Assembly (NCBI GenBank): GCA_026993275.1
Contig: JALWUB010000164.1
Location: 1 to 6,876 of the forward strand
Direction: 5' to 3'
DNA from: Robiginitomaculum sp.
GTDB taxonomy: Bacteria; Pseudomonadota; Alphaproteobacteria; Caulobacterales; Maricaulaceae
Length of the DNA stretch: 6,876 nt
Positions 6,416 to 6,876 of the stretch are shown here, piece by piece. The translations under genes were made by a program, and so were the position numbers. The first letter of the stretch is position 1. Every line of letters starts with the position of its first letter. Below the pieces are notes generated by a model. The model was not told where the DNA came from, did not search any database, and worked only from the letters and a program-made list of their open reading frames with translations.

Positions 6416-6876
6416 TCAGTCGCGGGCGCGCTGGCCGAACAGCACCGCCTTGGCCTTGCGGGTTTCCTCGGAATCCTTGGCCAGGTCGCCGCGCAATTCC
6501 TGGCCCAGTTCGAAACCGCGCTGCACCGCCGGGCGGGCGCCGACGCGCTCGAACCAGGCCTTGAGATTGGGAAATTCGTTCAGGTCCTGGCCCTGGCGCT
6601 CATAGGGCAGGATCCAGCCCCAGCAGGCCATGTCGGCAATGGAATAGTCGTCGGCGATATAGTCGCGGCCCTCGAGGCGCTTGTTGAGCACACCATAGAG
6701 CCGGTGCACCTCATTGGTATAGCGCTCGATGGCATAGGGGATCTTTTCATCGCAATACTGGCGGAAATGGTGCGCCTGGCCGGCCATGGGGCCGAGCCCG
6801 CCCATCTGCCACATCAGCCATTCCTCGACGGCGACGCGCTTGCGCTCGTCATCGCGCGGATAGAACTTGCCGCTCT
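6416..6876 (-). CDS. Nu-class (YfcG/YghU-like) glutathione S-transferase, N-terminus cut by window edge
   Basis: The minus frame is open from the window end to a TGA at 6416, giving 153 codons after a partial one, stop included (152 residues). It is the alpha-helical C-terminal domain plus the end of the linker. The thioredoxin-fold N-terminal domain that binds glutathione lies outside. GPMAGQAHHF, IPYAIERYTNEV, RLYGVLNKRLE and YSIADMACW resemble E. coli YfcG and YghU, proteins with glutathione-dependent disulfide reductase activity. SIAD is the helix-capping box found in GST C-terminal domains. An ATG at 6814 lies within the domain and is not the true start, because the frame and homology continue to the edge. 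The gene ends 81 bases before radA in the same orientation. It may be transcribed separately, since the gap carries a promoter candidate. Cellular substrate cannot be told from this part. Confidence 0.92.
   Translation of the reverse strand, partial: SGKFYPRDDERKRVAVEEWLMWQMGGLGPMAGQAHHFRQYCDEKIPYAIERYTNEVHRLYGVLNKRLEGRDYIADDYSIADMACWGWILPYERQGQDLNEFPNLKAWFERVGARPAVQRGFELGQELRGDLAKDSEETRKAKAVLFGQRARD

Noticed and set aside
1..6876. Mobile elements, CRISPR arrays, tRNA or rRNA genes, toxin-antitoxin or phage-defence modules.
   Set aside because: Every stretch is filled by recognised housekeeping genes on one strand. I saw no long direct or terminal repeats, no integrase or transposase motifs and no RNA gene signature.

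Overview
The window is GC-rich with strong G/C preference at third codon positions. All eight supported genes lie on the minus strand, so transcription runs from high to low coordinates. Gene order and protein style (a PurF without iron-sulfur ligands, a long-tailed CvpA, an aroQ-accB-accC cluster) suggest an alphaproteobacterium. That assignment is inferred from family knowledge, not from a phylogenetic marker. Nothing looks mobile, foreign, repetitive or CRISPR-like. This is a housekeeping region.

Layout in transcription order. The right edge (6876-6416) holds the C-terminal two thirds of a YfcG-like (nu-class) glutathione S-transferase, cut by the window end. An 81-base gap (6335-6415) follows, the only gap longer than 32 bases; it contains a plausible sigma-70-type promoter. 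Then come seven tightly packed genes: radA (6334-4934), cvpA (about 4929-4240), purF (4243-2756), a YciK-like short-chain dehydrogenase/reductase (2752-2012), aroQ (2015-1575), accB (1542-1030) and accC (1024 to beyond position 1). The junctions are: radA stop 4 bases before the preferred cvpA start; cvpA/purF overlapping by ATGA; purF to SDR 3 bases; SDR/aroQ overlapping by ATGA; aroQ to accB 32 bases; accB to accC 5 bases. This architecture points to one polycistronic, translationally coupled unit.

Functionally the unit joins recombination repair (RadA), a membrane protein of the CvpA family, the first committed step of purine synthesis (PurF), an orphan reductase, the third step of the shikimate pathway (AroQ), and the biotin carrier and biotin carboxylase of acetyl-CoA carboxylase (AccB, AccC), which supplies malonyl-CoA for fatty acid synthesis. 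They share growth-linked biosynthesis rather than one pathway.

I did not find a convincing undescribed system. The points most worth a second look are the role of the coupled SDR, the conserved-looking motif at the end of the CvpA tail, the PurF propeptide without iron-sulfur ligands, the cvpA start, and the candidate promoter with a symmetric element in its spacer.
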